From Sphingomonas rosea (GTDB taxonomy: Bacteria; Pseudomonadota; Alphaproteobacteria; Sphingomonadales; Sphingomonadaceae): a DNA stretch of 64,000 bases. The DNA is taken from positions 2,394,501 through 2,458,500 of the forward strand of contig NZ_BAABBR010000001.1 in NCBI RefSeq assembly GCF_039538065.1. Direction: 5' to 3'. Positions 34,540 to 45,292 of the stretch are shown here, one piece after another (position 1 is the first letter of the stretch; every line of letters begins with the position of its first letter). The position numbers were made by a program, and so were the translations under genes. The notes beneath the pieces were generated by a model. That model did no database searches, had not been told where the DNA came from, and was given only the letters and a program-made list of their open reading frames with translations.

Positions 34540-36930
34540 CTAGTGGCGAAGCGGTGAGGCGACCTCGGCCGGCGGCGCGGGCTCGGCCGCATGCTCGTCG
34601 CTGTCGCTCCACTCGATCGGCTCGAGCTTGGCGGCGAGCGCCTCGACCAGCACCTGGTCGACGTGCGCGACCGGAACGATCCGCAGACCTTCCTTGATGT
34701 TGGCGGGAAGCTCGACGAGATCCTTCTCATTCTCCTGCGGGATGAGCACGGTGGTGATCCCGCCGCGCAGCGCCGCGAGCAGCTTTTCCTTCAGGCCGCC
34801 GATCGGGAGTACCCTGCCCCGCAGCGTGACTTCGCCAGTCATCGCGACATCGCGGCGGACCGGAACCCCGGTCAGCGTCGAGATGAGCGCGGTGACCATG
34901 CCGATACCGGCCGAGGGTCCGTCCTTGGGCACCGCACCCTCGGGCAGGTGGACGTGAACATCCTTCTTCGCGAAGATGCTCGGCTTGACGCCATAGGCCG
35001 GGGCGCGCGCCTTGACGAAGCTCCAGGCGGCCTGGACGCTCTCGCTCATCACCTCGCCGACCTTGCCGGTGGTCTTGATCTGCCCCTTACCGGGAACGGT
35101 CACGGCCTCGATCGTCAGCAGTTCGCCGCCGACCTCGGTCCAGGCGAGGCCTGTCACCGCGCCGATCTGATCCTCTTCCTCGCTGACGCCGTAGCGATAG
35201 CGGCGCACCCCGAGGAAATCCTGGAGATTGTCCTCGGTGACGGTGACCGTGGTGGCCTTGCCCTCGAGGATCTGGCGGAGCGCCTTGCGGGCGACCTTGG
35301 CGAGCTCGCGCTCGAGCGTGCGGACGCCGGCCTCGCGGGTGTAGTAGCGCAGCACGGCGCGAAGGCCGCTGTCCTCGATGGTCAGCTCGCCGTCCTTGAG
35401 GCCATGCGCTTCCAGCTGCTTGGGCACGAGGTGGCGGTTGGCGATCTCGACCTTCTCGTCCTCGGTATAGCCCTCGAGGCGGATGATCTCCATCCGGTCG
35501 AGCAAGGGCTGGGGCATGTCGAGGCTGTTCGCCGTCGTCACGAACATGACGTCGGACAGGTCGTAGTCGAGCTCCAGATAATGGTCCTGGAACTTGTTGT
35601 TCTGCTCGGGATCGAGGACTTCGAGCAGCGCCGATGCGGGATCGCCGCGGAAGTCCTGGCCGAGCTTGTCGATCTCGTCGAGCAGGAACAGCGGATTGCT
35701 GGTCCCCGCCTTCTTGAGGTTGGAGACGATCTTGCCCGGCAAGCTGCCGATATAGGTCCGGCGGTGGCCGCGGATCTCGGCCTCGTCACGCACGCCGCCG
35801 AGGCTCTGGCGGACGAACTCGCGCCCGCAGGCCTTGGCGATCGAACGGCCGAGCGAGGTCTTGCCGACGCCGGGCGGACCGACGAGGCAGAGGATCGGGC
35901 CCTTCAACTTGTTGGTGCGGGCCTGGACCGCGAGATATTCGACGATCCGGTCCTTGACCTTCTCAAGCCCGTAATGGTCGTCGTCGAGCACCTTCTCGGC
36001 GGTGACGATGTCCTTGTTGAGCTTCGACTTCTTGCCCCACGGCAGGCCGAGGAGCACGTCGAGATAGTTGCGCGCGACGGTCGCCTCGGCGCTCATCGGC
36101 GCCATGGCTTTCAGCTTTTTGAGCTCGGCAGTCGCCTTGATCCGCGCTTCCTTGCTGAGGCGGGTCTTGCGGATCTTGAGCGCGAGTTCGGCGAGTTCGT
36201 CGCCGCCATCCTCGCTCTCGTTGCCGAGCTCGCGCTGGATCGCCTTCAGCTGCTCGTTCAGATAATATTCGCGCTGCGTCTTCTCCATCTGCCGCTTCAC
36301 GCGGCTGCGGATCTTCTTCTCGACCTGAAGGACCCCGAGCTCGCCTTCCATGAAGGCGAAGACCATCTCGAGCCGGCGCGCGGGATTGAGTTCGCCCAAG
36401 AGCGCCTGCTTGTCGGCGACCTTGACCGAGAGGTTCGAGGCGACCGCGTCGGCGAGCACCGAGGGTTCCTCGATCTCGGCGAGCTGGACCCCGGTCTCGG
36501 CCGGGAGGCGCTTGTTCAATTTGGCATAGTTCTCGAACTGGTCGAGCACCGAGCGCATCAGCGCCTGGGCCTCGGTCGCGTCCGAGCCTTCCTCTTCGAC
36601 TTCCTCGACCTCGGCGGTGAGGTGGCCTTCCTCGCGGTGGAGGGCGACGAGGCGCGCGCGCTTCACCCCTTCGACCAGCACGCGGACGGTGCCATCGGGA
36701 AGCTTCAGCAGCTGCATCGCGGTGGCGACGACGCCGAGATCGTAGAGCGCGTCGCGATCGGGATCGTCCTCGCTCGGATCGAGCTGCGCGACGAGGAAGA
36801 TCTGCTTGTCCTGGTTCATCGCCGCTTCCAGCGCCGCGACCGACTTCTCGCGCCCGACGAACAGGGGAACGATCCGCTTGGGGAAGACGACGATGTCGCG
36901 CAGCGGCAGGATGGGCAGGGTCAAGGTCAA
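34540..36930 (-). CDS. lon: ATP-dependent protease Lon
   Basis: A 796-residue AAA+ serine protease. The LON substrate domain (1-200) starts [13 protein letters not shown]; Walker A is [11 protein letters not shown] (about 355), Walker [12 protein letters not shown], and the protease dyad has Ser in [11 protein letters not shown] and Lys in [13 protein letters not shown]. The start is a TTG at 36930, as no ATG or GTG lies before the conserved LPLRD. hup follows on the same strand after about 90 bp, an order common in proteobacteria. Confidence 0.97.
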   Translation of the reverse strand: MTLTLPILPLRDIVVFPKRIVPLFVGREKSVAALEAAMNQDKQIFLVAQLDPSEDDPDRDALYDLGVVATAMQLLKLPDGTVRVLVEGVKRARLVALHREEGHLTAEVEEVEEEGSDATEAQALMRSVLDQFENYAKLNKRLPAETGVQLAEIEEPSVLADAVASNLSVKVADKQALLGELNPARRLEMVFAFMEGELGVLQVEKKIRSRVKRQMEKTQREYYLNEQLKAIQRELGNESEDGGDELAELALKIRKTRLSKEARIKATAELKKLKAMAPMSAEATVARNYLDVLLGLPWGKKSKLNKDIVTAEKVLDDDHYGLEKVKDRIVEYLAVQARTNKLKGPILCLVGPPGVGKTSLGRSIAKACGREFVRQSLGGVRDEAEIRGHRRTYIGSLPGKIVSNLKKAGTSNPLFLLDEIDKLGQDFRGDPASALLEVLDPEQNNKFQDHYLELDYDLSDVMFVTTANSLDMPQPLLDRMEIIRLEGYTEDEKVEIANRHLVPKQLEAHGLKDGELTIEDSGLRAVLRYYTREAGVRTLERELAKVARKALRQILEGKATTVTVTEDNLQDFLGVRRYRYGVSEEEDQIGAVTGLAWTEVGGELLTIEAVTVPGKGQIKTTGKVGEVMSESVQAAWSFVKARAPAYGVKPSIFAKKDVHVHLPEGAVPKDGPSAGIGMVTALISTLTGVPVRRDVAMTGEVTLRGRVLPIGGLKEKLLAALRGGITTVLIPQENEKDLVELPANIKEGLRIVPVAHVDQVLVEALAAKLEPIEWSDSDEHAAEPAPPAEVASPLRH

Positions 36931-37076
36931 GTTCGTGAAGGCTCCAAGGGGCCGGGCGTCCGGCCGGTGTCAGGAAAGCATATGGGCCGCCCTCACGCGC
37001 TAATCAATCGACTGGGCGTAGGCGCGGAACCGCGTCGCCTCGATGGTGTTGGCTGGACGACACAGGAGACCCGATC

Positions 37077-37259
37077 ATGGACGCCAAGGAAAAGATCAGC
37101 ACCGGTCCCAACGAGTCGCCGCGTAACGAGACGATCGCCGGGACTGGCCCGGGCATCCCCGACGATGCCGCCCTCCCCGGCCGTTCCTTTCCCGAAGCCC
37201 CCACCGACGAGGAAGTCGCCCGGATCGCCGAGGCGCTCGGGGTGCCTGTTCCGGAATAG
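37077..37259 (+). CDS. Small hypothetical protein
   Basis: A 60-residue hydrophilic protein, not recognised as a named family. It is Pro/Glu-rich with a helical C-terminal TDEEVARIAEALGVPVP. ATG at 37077 is preceded by CAGGAGACC, a good ribosome site, which supports translation. It is divergent from lon and ends two bases before the convergent CPBP-like gene stop. Confidence 0.65.
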   Translation: MDAKEKISTGPNESPRNETIAGTGPGIPDDAALPGRSFPEAPTDEEVARIAEALGVPVPE

Positions 37260-37261
37260 GC

Positions 37262-37771
37262 TCAGCCGTTCCCGGTCACGAGCATCAGCGCGGGGCCGAG
37301 GTTCTGGAGACCGTGCACCAGCATCGGCAGGAGGAAGGCCAGTGCGAGATTGCGCTGCTTCCACACCATGAACACGGTCGAGAAGATCAGGAACGGCCAC
37401 CAGATCACCAGCCCCCAGGCGGGCGCCTGGAGCGAGTGGGCGATTCCCCAGCCGAGCGAGCTCAGCAGGATCGCGGGCAGGAAGCCGAACAGCTTGTCGA
37501 GGATCAGCAGCACGCAGCCCATGATCAGCGTCTCGACCACCGGCGCGAAGACCACGAGCATGAACAGGAGCAGCCCCGGCCCCACTGGCGGGAAGGTCGG
37601 GCCGCCCGCCTCGACGAGGTGGCTGGCGAGCGCGGACAGGCCGAGCGACGGGATCAGCGCCAGCAGCCAGGCGACGAGGACGTAGGTCAGCGGCCGTTCG
37701 GGGCGGAACAGCCGTTCGGGCAGGAAGCGAAGCAGGTCGGGCCGCCGGCTGACGACGGGAGCGCTTTCCAT
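37262..37771 (-). CDS. CPBP-like intramembrane protease family protein, degenerate motif
   Basis: A 169-residue protein with four to five hydrophobic segments resembling CPBP (Abi/CAAX-type) intramembrane metalloproteases. The usual EExxxR motif is replaced by VETLIMG (about residue 79), and the later His motifs are partly kept as WGIAHSL and MLVHGLQN. The family cleaves prenylated or bacteriocin-related substrates; here catalytic competence is doubtful. It lies downstream of the Arg/Gly-rich protein gene by 3 bp. Confidence 0.72.
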   Translation of the reverse strand: MESAPVVSRRPDLLRFLPERLFRPERPLTYVLVAWLLALIPSLGLSALASHLVEAGGPTFPPVGPGLLLFMLVVFAPVVETLIMGCVLLILDKLFGFLPAILLSSLGWGIAHSLQAPAWGLVIWWPFLIFSTVFMVWKQRNLALAFLLPMLVHGLQNLGPALMLVTGNG

Positions 37772-37774
37772 GGC

Positions 37775-38218
37775 CTAGCGGGTCGGCTTGGGGCCACGCG
37801 GACCGCGCCCCGCCCCGCCCGGTCGATCGCCGCGGGGGCCGCGCGACGGACCGTCACCACGGGGACCACGCGACGGACCGTCGCCGCGCGGACCGCGGGG
37901 CGCCGGGCGCGGCGCGCGATCGACCCCGCGCGGCACGACCTGGCCCTGGCGCGGGGCGCTGCGAACCGGCGCGGCATCGCGCGGCGCGACCGAATAGCCT
38001 TCCTTGAGGAGGCCGGCGAAGGCGGCGCGGGTCGAGGCGGCGATCGCGTCCTGCAATTCCTTGGGCAGGTCGGCCATGGTCACGTTGCCGTGGATCGCCT
38101 GGACCTGGCGCAGGAGATTGTTCGGCAGGTTGCCGCTCGCCGCCTTCAGCGCCGCGATCGCATCGAGCACGGCGGAGAAAATGAGGCTCTGCATGACGTC
38201 CTGGGCAGCGCGGGGCAT
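37775..38218 (-). CDS. Hypothetical protein with Arg/Gly-rich (RGG-like) C-terminal tail
   Basis: A 147-residue protein. Residues 1-85 form a predicted helical domain (AAQDVMQSLIFSAVLDAIAAL then LPNNLLRQVQAIHGN) seen as a hypothetical family in sphingomonads. Residues 85-147 are a basic disordered tail with tandem RGPRGDGPS units coded by a 27-bp DNA repeat. Such tails bind RNA in other proteins, which is only an inference here. ATG at 38218 is divergent from dapF with 58 bp between them. Confidence 0.75.
   Translation of the reverse strand: MPRAAQDVMQSLIFSAVLDAIAALKAASGNLPNNLLRQVQAIHGNVTMADLPKELQDAIAASTRAAFAGLLKEGYSVAPRDAAPVRSAPRQGQVVPRGVDRAPRPAPRGPRGDGPSRGPRGDGPSRGPRGDRPGGAGRGPRGPKPTR
37815..37897. 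repeat. 27-bp tandem coding repeat
   Basis: About three copies of a 27-bp unit, with GCGACGGACCGTC recurring at 37843 and 37870 and a diverged third copy (GGTCGATCGC) before them. It encodes the RGPRGDGPS repeats of the overlapping gene. Copy number may vary between strains. Confidence 0.8.
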
Positions 38219-38276
38219 GGGAACGGGAACTCCTGGGCGGTAGACGAAGGTGGAGAGGCCCCCTAAGTCCGCGGCG

Positions 38277-39065
38277 ATGCTTCGGCAATTCCACAAGATG
38301 CATGGGCTCGGCAACGACTTCGTGATCCTCGACGCGCGCGACGCGCCGCTGGCGATGGACGCGGGCCTCGCCGCGCGCCTCGCCGACCGCAAGCGCGGGA
38401 TCGGCTGCGACCAGTTGATCCTCCTCGAGCCGAGCGACAGCGCCGACCTCAGGATGCGGATCTTCAACGCCGACGGGAGCGAGGTCGAAAGCTGCGGCAA
38501 CGCCACGCGCTGCGTCGTCAAGCTCACGGGCGCGCGGGACATCGAGACCGCGGGCGGCACCATCCACGGCGACGTCACGGGTGCCGAGGTCGAGGTCAGC
38601 CTCGTCGAACCGCGCTTCGACTGGGACCAGATCCCCCTCGCCTATCCGATGGCGACCGATCCGGTGCCGATGGGGTGGGAAAATCTCGAGCGGCCCCATG
38701 CCGTCAACGTCGGCAATCCGCATCTCGTCTTCTTCGTGGACGATCTCGACGACATCGACATCGAGGGTCTCGGACCCGGAATCGAGACCGACCCGACCTT
38801 TCCCGAGCGGATCAACGTCAATGTCGCGCAAGTGACCGGCGAGGCCATCCGCTTGAAGACGTTCGAGCGCGGCGCGGGCCTGACCCTCGCCTGTGGCACC
38901 GGCGCCTGCGCGACCGCGGTCGCCGCGATCCGCGCGAAGCTCGTCTCCTCCCCCGTCACGGTGACCATGCCGGGCGGATCCCTTGTCATCGCGTGGGCGC
39001 CGGGCGAAGCCGTCACCATGCGCGGCGACGCGACCCATGTCTTCGAAGGCACGATCGAACTCTGA
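38277..39065 (+). CDS. dapF: Diaminopimelate epimerase
   Basis: A 262-residue PLP-independent racemase converting LL- to meso-diaminopimelate for lysine and peptidoglycan. The two catalytic cysteines are in ESCGNATR (about residue 74) and LACGTGACA (about 205), with the KMHGLGNDF start. Full family length. It begins a plus-strand run dapF-ftsY-yciB-ABC exporter; the ftsY ATG follows after one base. Confidence 0.97.
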   Translation: MLRQFHKMHGLGNDFVILDARDAPLAMDAGLAARLADRKRGIGCDQLILLEPSDSADLRMRIFNADGSEVESCGNATRCVVKLTGARDIETAGGTIHGDVTGAEVEVSLVEPRFDWDQIPLAYPMATDPVPMGWENLERPHAVNVGNPHLVFFVDDLDDIDIEGLGPGIETDPTFPERINVNVAQVTGEAIRLKTFERGAGLTLACGTGACATAVAAIRAKLVSSPVTVTMPGGSLVIAWAPGEAVTMRGDATHVFEGTIEL

Positions 39066-39066
39066 T

Positions 39067-39987
39067 ATGAGCTGGCTCGACAAACTCACCGGCGGCTTCC
39101 GCAAGACCGCCGACCGCCTCGGCGACAATATCGGCGGACTCGGCACCGGCCCCAAGGCGGCGCTCGACACCGCGACCCTCGACGACATCGAGGAAGCGCT
39201 GATCGCGTCCGACATCGGGCCCGAGGCGAGCAAGCGGATCCGAAATGCCATCGCCGCGAGGCGGTTCGAGCAACTTGACGAGCGCGGGCTGCGTACGATC
39301 CTGGCCGAGGAGATGGAGGCCATCCTCGCCCCTGTCGCCAAGCCGCTCGACATCTGGGGCTTCCCCCGCCCGCACGTCATCCTCGTCATCGGGGTCAACG
39401 GCTCGGGCAAGACCACGACCATCGGCAAATTGGGCGCCTGGCTCAAGGAGCAGGATTATGGCGTGATGCTGGCCGCCGGCGACACCTTCCGCGCCGCGGC
39501 GATCGAGCAGCTCCGCATCTGGGGCGAACGCATCGACGCGCCCGTGATCAGCGGCAAGGAAGGCGGCGACGCGGCGGGGATCGTTTACGACGGGGTCAAG
39601 CAGGCGACCGCGACCGGCATCGACTGCCTGATCGTCGACACCGCGGGGCGGCTCCAGAATAAGACCCACCTGATGGAAGAGCTGGCCAAGGTCCGCCGCG
39701 TCCTCGGCCGCCTCAACACCGAGGCGCCGCACGACGTCATCCTCGTCCTCGATGCGACCACCGGGCAGAATGCGCTGAGCCAGATCGAGGTGTTCCGCGA
39801 CCTCGCGGGCGTCACCGGCCTCGTCATGACCAAGTTGGACGGCACCGCTCGCGGCGGCGTGCTGGTCGCGGCCGCCGAGAAGTTCAAGCTGCCGATCCAC
39901 GCGATCGGCGTCGGCGAAGGCGTGAACGACCTGCGCCCCTTCGACCCGCGCGCGGTTGCCCGCGCCATCGCGGGGCTGCCGGCATGA
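39067..39987 (+). CDS. ftsY: Signal recognition particle receptor FtsY
   Basis: A 306-residue GTPase that docks SRP-ribosome complexes on the membrane. NG domain with G1 [13 protein letters not shown] (about 107-119), [12 protein letters not shown]3 DTAGRLQNK and G4 [10 protein letters not shown]. The acidic N-terminal domain is very short, so membrane targeting must rely on the amphipathic N-terminus. The SRP RNA gene is also in this window near 52 kb. It ends in an ATGA overlap with yciB. Confidence 0.97.
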   Translation: MSWLDKLTGGFRKTADRLGDNIGGLGTGPKAALDTATLDDIEEALIASDIGPEASKRIRNAIAARRFEQLDERGLRTILAEEMEAILAPVAKPLDIWGFPRPHVILVIGVNGSGKTTTIGKLGAWLKEQDYGVMLAAGDTFRAAAIEQLRIWGERIDAPVISGKEGGDAAGIVYDGVKQATATGIDCLIVDTAGRLQNKTHLMEELAKVRRVLGRLNTEAPHDVILVLDATTGQNALSQIEVFRDLAGVTGLVMTKLDGTARGGVLVAAAEKFKLPIHAIGVGEGVNDLRPFDPRAVARAIAGLPA

Positions 39988-40600
39988 GCGCCGCCTCGAA
40001 AGAACCTGCCGGCGGCGCCAAGCTGCTGATCGACCTCGGGCCGCTGATCGTCTTCTTCGCGGTCAATTTCCTCGCGCCGGTGCCGGGAATCGCCAAGATC
40101 TTCATCGCCACCGGCGCCTTCATGGTCGCGATGGTCGCGGCGATGATCTATTCGGCGGTCCGCTTCCGGAGCGTCTCGCCGCTGCTGTGGTTCAGCGGGA
40201 TCATGGTGGTGGTGCTCGGCGGGCTGACGCTGTGGCTGCACGACGAGACTTTCATCAAATTGAAGCCCACCATCTATTACTGGTTCGTCGCGGCGCTGCT
40301 CGGCTTCGGGCTGTGGAAGGACAAGCCGCTGCTCAAAAGCGTGCTCGGCTCGGCCTATCCGGGCCTCAGCGAGGAAGGGTGGCGCAAGCTTACGCGCAAC
40401 TGGGCCTTGTTCTTCCTCTTCATGGGCGTCCTGAACGAGCTCGTCTGGCGCAACAGCAGCACCGACTTCTGGGTCGGCTTCAAGCTGTGGGGCGCGATCC
40501 CCCTCACCTTCCTGTTCGCCGCCGCCAACCTGCCGATGCTGCTGAAACACGGCCTCAACGCCGAGGACAAGGCGCAGCCGGCCGAACCGGGACCGATCGA

Positions 40601-40604
<4 letters not shown>
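39984..40604 (+). CDS. yciB: Intracellular septation protein A (YciB/IspZ)
   Basis: A 206-residue protein with five to six membrane helices related to YciB/IspZ, implicated in septation and envelope integrity. It has [15 protein letters not shown] (15-29), [18 protein letters not shown] and [18 protein letters not shown]. It overlaps ftsY (ATGA) upstream and the ABC ATPase (ATGA) downstream. Confidence 0.92.
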
Positions 40605-41541
<937 letters not shown>

Positions 41542-41545
<4 letters not shown>

Positions 41546-42303
41546 ACATCCGCGGCATCCTCGCCATCTACAAGTTCGAGATGCACCGCTTCCGGCGGAC
41601 GCTCTGGACCGGTCTTGCCGTGCCGGTGATCACCACCAGCCTCTACTTCGTTGTCTTCGGCTCGGCGATCGGAAGCCGGATGAGCGAGGTCGGGGGCGTC
41701 CCCTATGGCGCGTTCATCGTCCCTGGGCTGATGATGCTGTCGCTGTTCACCGAGAGCATCTTCAACGCCAGCTTCGGAATTCACATGCCGCGCTTCACCG
41801 GCACCATCTACGAGATTCTCTCGGCGCCGCTATCGGCGGTGGAGACGGTGATCGGCTATGTCGGCGCGGCCGCGAGCAAGGCGACGATCGTCAGCCTCGT
41901 CATCTTCGCCACCGCGCACCTGTTCGTGCCGCTGAAGGTGATGCACCCGTTCCTGGCGCTCGCCTTCCTGCTGCTGGTGGCGGTGACCTTCTGCCTGTTC
42001 GGCTTCATCATCGGGGTCTGGGCCAAGGGCTTCGAGCAATTGCAGGTGATCCCGCTGCTCGTCGTCACGCCGCTGACCTTCCTCGGCGGGAGCTTCTACT
42101 CGATCACCATGCTGCCCGAGCCGTGGCGGACGATCACCCTGTTCAATCCGGTGGTCTATCTGATCAACGGCTTCCGCTGGACCTTCTTCGGCACTGCCGA
42201 CGTCAGCTTCGGGGTGGCGCTGGCGGCGACGCTGGCGTTCGCGGCGGCGTGCCTCGCGGGCATCTGGTGGATCTTCCGGACGGGTTATCGCCTGAAGGCC
42301 TAG
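41542..42303 (+). CDS. ABC-2 type exporter permease
   Basis: A 253-residue six-helix permease (YadH-like). Typical ABC-2 features are the N-terminal coupling region [27 protein letters not shown] and [13 protein letters not shown] near the C-terminus. It forms an exporter with the preceding ATPase. A family-A palindromic repeat lies directly after the stop, between this gene and the convergent sodB. Confidence 0.93.
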
Positions 42304-42310
42304 CGCCAGC

Positions 42311-42389
42311 GCCCTTCGACTGCGCGCTTCGCGCTCCGCTCAGGACGAACGATAGCAGGTCGTTCGTGCTGAGCGAAGTCGAAGCACCC
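42311..42389. repeat. Palindromic repeat family A, copy 4
   Basis: Inverted arms GCCCTTCGACTGCGCGCTTC...CAGGACGAACG (42311-42351) and TCGTTCGTGCTGAGCGAAGT...CGAAGCACCC (42360-42389). It lies between the convergent exporter permease and sodB and fills the gap, so it may also act as a transcription barrier for both. Confidence 0.85.
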
Positions 42390-42395
42390 TGAGAC

Positions 42396-43004
42396 TTACT
42401 TGGCGGCTGCCATCCGCTCGGCGGCCTTGTCCCAGTTCACCACGTCCCACCAGGCCTTGAGGTAATCGGCGCGGCGGTTGTTGTAGGTGAGGTAGTAGGC
42501 GTGCTCCCACACGTCGTTGCCGATGATCGGCGTGCCCTTGACCTCGGCGACGTCCATCAGCGGATTGTCCTGGTTGGGAGTCGAGGAGACGACGAGGCCC
42601 TGCCCCGGCACCGCGACCAGCCACACCCAGCCCGAACCGAACTGGCCCGCTCCCGCGGCGTTGAACTTCTCCTTGAGGCCGTCGAGGCCGCCGAAGGCGC
42701 TGTCGATGGCGCTGGCGAGCTCGCCCGACGGGCTGCCGCCGCCCGGCGTCATCGCTTCCCAGAAGAAGCTGTGGTTCCAGTGACCGCCGCCATTGTTGCG
42801 CACGACCTTGGAGCCGGCACCGGCGTTGGCGACCAGTTCCTCGAGGCTCTTGCCCTGCAGGGCCGAGTCGCCCTCGACCGCCTTGTTGAGGTTGTCGACA
42901 TAGGTCTGGTGATGCTTGTCGTGGTGGAGCTTCATGGTCGTCGCGTCGATCGTCGGCTCGAGCGCGGCATAATCGTACGGCAGGGGGGCGACTTCGAAGG
43001 CCAT
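42396..43004 (-). CDS. sodB: Superoxide dismutase (Fe/Mn family)
   Basis: A 202-residue cytoplasmic enzyme dismutating superoxide. Metal ligands: His27 in MKLHHDKHH, His in NHSFFW (about 79), Asp and His in DVWEHAYYL (about 163-167). The GGGHWNH and TPNQDNPL segments are closer to manganese-type or cambialistic enzymes than to strict iron types, an inference from sequence only. ATG at 43004 with GGAGCA upstream. Confidence 0.95.
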   Translation of the reverse strand: MAFEVAPLPYDYAALEPTIDATTMKLHHDKHHQTYVDNLNKAVEGDSALQGKSLEELVANAGAGSKVVRNNGGGHWNHSFFWEAMTPGGGSPSGELASAIDSAFGGLDGLKEKFNAAGAGQFGSGWVWLVAVPGQGLVVSSTPNQDNPLMDVAEVKGTPIIGNDVWEHAYYLTYNNRRADYLKAWWDVVNWDKAAERMAAAK

Positions 43005-43085
43005 GGGTATTGCTCCTGATGGTATGGACGTACCGGCCATGTGGTTGGCGGCGATGCCATAGTCAACGCGGTCGCGCCGTGAAGG

Positions 43086-44135
43086 TTACGCGGGCTCGCT
43101 GTCCATCAGCTTGTGGCGCTTCAGCGCGTGGCGGAGCTGGTCGTAGGAGAGCGACAGGGCCGCCGCGGTGGCGCGCTGGTTGAAGCGATTGGCCTTGAGC
43201 GCTTCCTCGAGGATGGCGCGCTCGAAGCTGGTCACGGCGGCCCGGAAGTCGCTGGTGACATGGCTTGGCAGGCGCTGCTCGGAAGCGACTGGCGCGGCGA
43301 CATTTTCCTCGGCGCCTTCGGATGCGATCTGGGGCGTCTGCGAAGCCGCCTGCCCGAGCGCCCAGGGCGAGGAGAAGGGGTCGAACTGGATCGCCGCGAT
43401 CGGCTTTTCGGGTTCGTCCCAGCGATAGACCGCGCGCTCGACCACGTTCCGCAGTTCGCGCACGTTCCCGGGCCAGGGATGGCGCTCGAGCGCGAGCTTC
43501 GCCTCGGCCGAGAAACCGGGCCACCCGCCCCATTCGAGCTCGGACGCCATGCGCCGCCCGAAATGCTCGGCGAGGAGCGGCACGTCGCCCGCGCGCAGCC
43601 GGAGCGGCGGCAGTGTCACGACCTCGAAGCTCAGCCGGTCGAGGAGATCGGCGCGGAAGCGGCCCTCGTCGACGAGCTTGGGCAAATGCTCGTTGGTGGC
43701 GGCGACGATGCGGACGTCGACCTTGACCGGCTTCGACGCCCCGATCCGCGTGATCTCGCCATATTCGACCGCGCGCAGCAGCCGGTCCTGCGCCGGGCTC
43801 GACAGCGTCGCCAGTTCGTCGAGGAACAACGTGCCGCCATCGGCTTCCTCGAAGCGGCCCTTGCGGGTCTTGGCGGCGCCGGTGAAGGCGCCCGCCTCGT
43901 GCCCGAACAATTCGGCCTCGATCAGGTTTTCCGGGAGGGCGGCGCAGTTCATCGTCACCAGCGGCCCCGCCCAGCGCGACGACAGGTGGTGCAGGCGCTC
44001 GGCGATCAGCTCCTTGCCGGTCCCGCGCTCCCCGATCACAAGGACCGGGCGGTTGAGCGGCGCGGCGCGGCTGGCGCGCTCGACCGCGTCCATGAAGGCA
44101 AGGCTCGAGCCGATGAAATTCTGCACCCGCGGCAT
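43086..44135 (-). CDS. pspF: Sigma-54 activator PspF
   Basis: A 349-residue bacterial enhancer-binding protein lacking an N-terminal sensor domain, as PspF does. Walker A GERGTGKE (about 35-42), the sigma-54 contact loop GAFTGA, Walker B LFLDELATL and a C-terminal Fis-type helix-turn-helix (AAALSLSYDQLRHALKRH). It is divergent from pspA with 155 bp between the starts, the region expected to hold its binding sites. PspA normally inhibits PspF until membrane stress. Confidence 0.94.
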   Translation of the reverse strand: MPRVQNFIGSSLAFMDAVERASRAAPLNRPVLVIGERGTGKELIAERLHHLSSRWAGPLVTMNCAALPENLIEAELFGHEAGAFTGAAKTRKGRFEEADGGTLFLDELATLSSPAQDRLLRAVEYGEITRIGASKPVKVDVRIVAATNEHLPKLVDEGRFRADLLDRLSFEVVTLPPLRLRAGDVPLLAEHFGRRMASELEWGGWPGFSAEAKLALERHPWPGNVRELRNVVERAVYRWDEPEKPIAAIQFDPFSSPWALGQAASQTPQIASEGAEENVAAPVASEQRLPSHVTSDFRAAVTSFERAILEEALKANRFNQRATAAALSLSYDQLRHALKRHKLMDSEPA

Positions 44136-44226
44136 GGGAAGGAGTTGGTGCAATTTTCCAAGTCTTGGCAAGCGCTTTCAGGCAGACCGACGAACGGCGG
44201 TGGCCGAAATAGCGGAAAACCGGCAA

Positions 44227-44242
44227 TGGCACGTCCCCTGCA
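44227..44242 (+). promoter_or_regulatory. Sigma-54 promoter of pspA
   Basis: TGGCACG at 44227-44233 and CTGCA at 44238-44242 match the -24/-12 consensus TGGCACG-N4-TTGCA except for one base, with the GG and GC dinucleotides in exact register. The start site would be near 44254, 37 bp before the pspA ATG. The divergent pspF gene encodes the cognate activator. Confidence 0.88.
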
Positions 44243-44290
44243 TATCCCAATTCAGGCAGGGACCCCACGCCAAGTGAGGTAGGATTACTA

Positions 44291-44959
44291 ATGAGCATCT
44301 TTTCCCGCACCCGGGACATCATGGCCGCCAATCTGACCGAGCTCCTCGACCGGGCCGAAGACCCGTCGCGGATGATCCGAATGGTCATCCTCGAGATGGA
44401 GGAGACGCTGGTCGAAGTCCGCGCGTCCGCGGCCCGCAGCATTGCCGACGCCAAGGAAATGCGCCGCGCGATGGTTCGCCTCGAAGGGCTGATGGACAGC
44501 TGGACCGAGAAGGCCGAGCTCGCGCTCTCCAAGGGCCGCGAGGATCTCGCCAAGGCGGCGCTGATCGAGCGGCAGAAGGCGGCCGACATGGCCAAGGGCC
44601 TCGAGGACGAGGTCGCGGTCATCGACAACACGCTCAAGGCCTATGAGGGCGACATCGCCAAGATCCAGGGCAAGCTGCGCGAGGCCCGCGCCCGGCAGAA
44701 CGCCATCTCGACCCGGATCGAGAGCGCGGTCACCCGCGCCAAGGCCCGCGAGCTGTTGAACGGCAGCCGCACCGAGGAAGCGTTCAGCCGGTTCGAGCTG
44801 CTCGAGCGCCGCGCCGACTTCGCCGAGGGCCGCGCCGAGGCGCTGGGCATGACCGGCCCCAAGAGCCTCGAGGAAGAAATCGCCGACCTGCGCGCCGAAG
44901 AGCAGGTCGACAAGGAACTGGAAGCGCTGAAAGCGCGCCTTGCGAACAAGGGGAATTAA
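44291..44959 (+). CDS. pspA: Phage shock protein A
   Basis: A 222-residue ESCRT-III-like peripheral membrane protein that stabilises stressed membranes and inhibits PspF. Almost entirely helical, with an amphipathic N-terminus (SIFSRTRDIMAANLTELLDR) and long coiled coils. GAGG lies 9 bases before ATG 44291. First gene of the sigma-54-driven operon pspA-B-C plus two small genes. Confidence 0.96.
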   Translation: MSIFSRTRDIMAANLTELLDRAEDPSRMIRMVILEMEETLVEVRASAARSIADAKEMRRAMVRLEGLMDSWTEKAELALSKGREDLAKAALIERQKAADMAKGLEDEVAVIDNTLKAYEGDIAKIQGKLREARARQNAISTRIESAVTRAKARELLNGSRTEEAFSRFELLERRADFAEGRAEALGMTGPKSLEEEIADLRAEEQVDKELEALKARLANKGN

Positions 44960-44962
44960 GTC

Positions 44963-45292
44963 GTGGACTCATTTGCGGCAGTCTTGGTGGTTGCCACCCT
45001 CTTCATCGGCCTGCCCTGGCTGATCATGCACTATGTGACCCGCTGGAAGACCGCGGCGACGCTGACCGGTGGCGACGAGCGGCTGCTCGAAGAGCTGCAC
45101 GACCTCGCCCGCCGGCTCGACGACCGGATGTGCTCGATCGAGCGCATCATGACCGCCGAGAACCCCAACTGGCGCCAGCAATGCGCGCCCGACCAGAGCA
45201 ACGTTTTGCCCAGCCATGACAGCCTCGACATGGACCTCGACGCCGAGCTCGCCCGCCTCGCCGAGCGCAGCCGGGTTCGGGAGGCCCGCTGA
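44963..45292 (+). CDS. pspB: Phage shock protein B
   Basis: A 109-residue inner-membrane protein with one helix (FAAVLVVATLFIGLPWLIMHYV, residues 4-25) and a coiled coil with RLDDRMCSIERIMTAENPNW, the PspB hallmark. The tail beyond residue 72 is longer than in E. coli PspB. GTG start at 44963, three bases after pspA; the stop shares one base with the pspC start. Confidence 0.92.
   Translation: MDSFAAVLVVATLFIGLPWLIMHYVTRWKTAATLTGGDERLLEELHDLARRLDDRMCSIERIMTAENPNWRQQCAPDQSNVLPSHDSLDMDLDAELARLAERSRVREAR

Noticed and set aside
34591..37371. 926-codon open frame on the plus strand across lon
   Set aside because: Shadow of lon; its translation is low-complexity His/Arg/Leu-rich text with no domain, while lon is intact on the other strand.
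37262..37771. Active CAAX/CPBP protease
   Set aside because: The EExxxR motif is missing, so it is described as CPBP-like without assigning activity.
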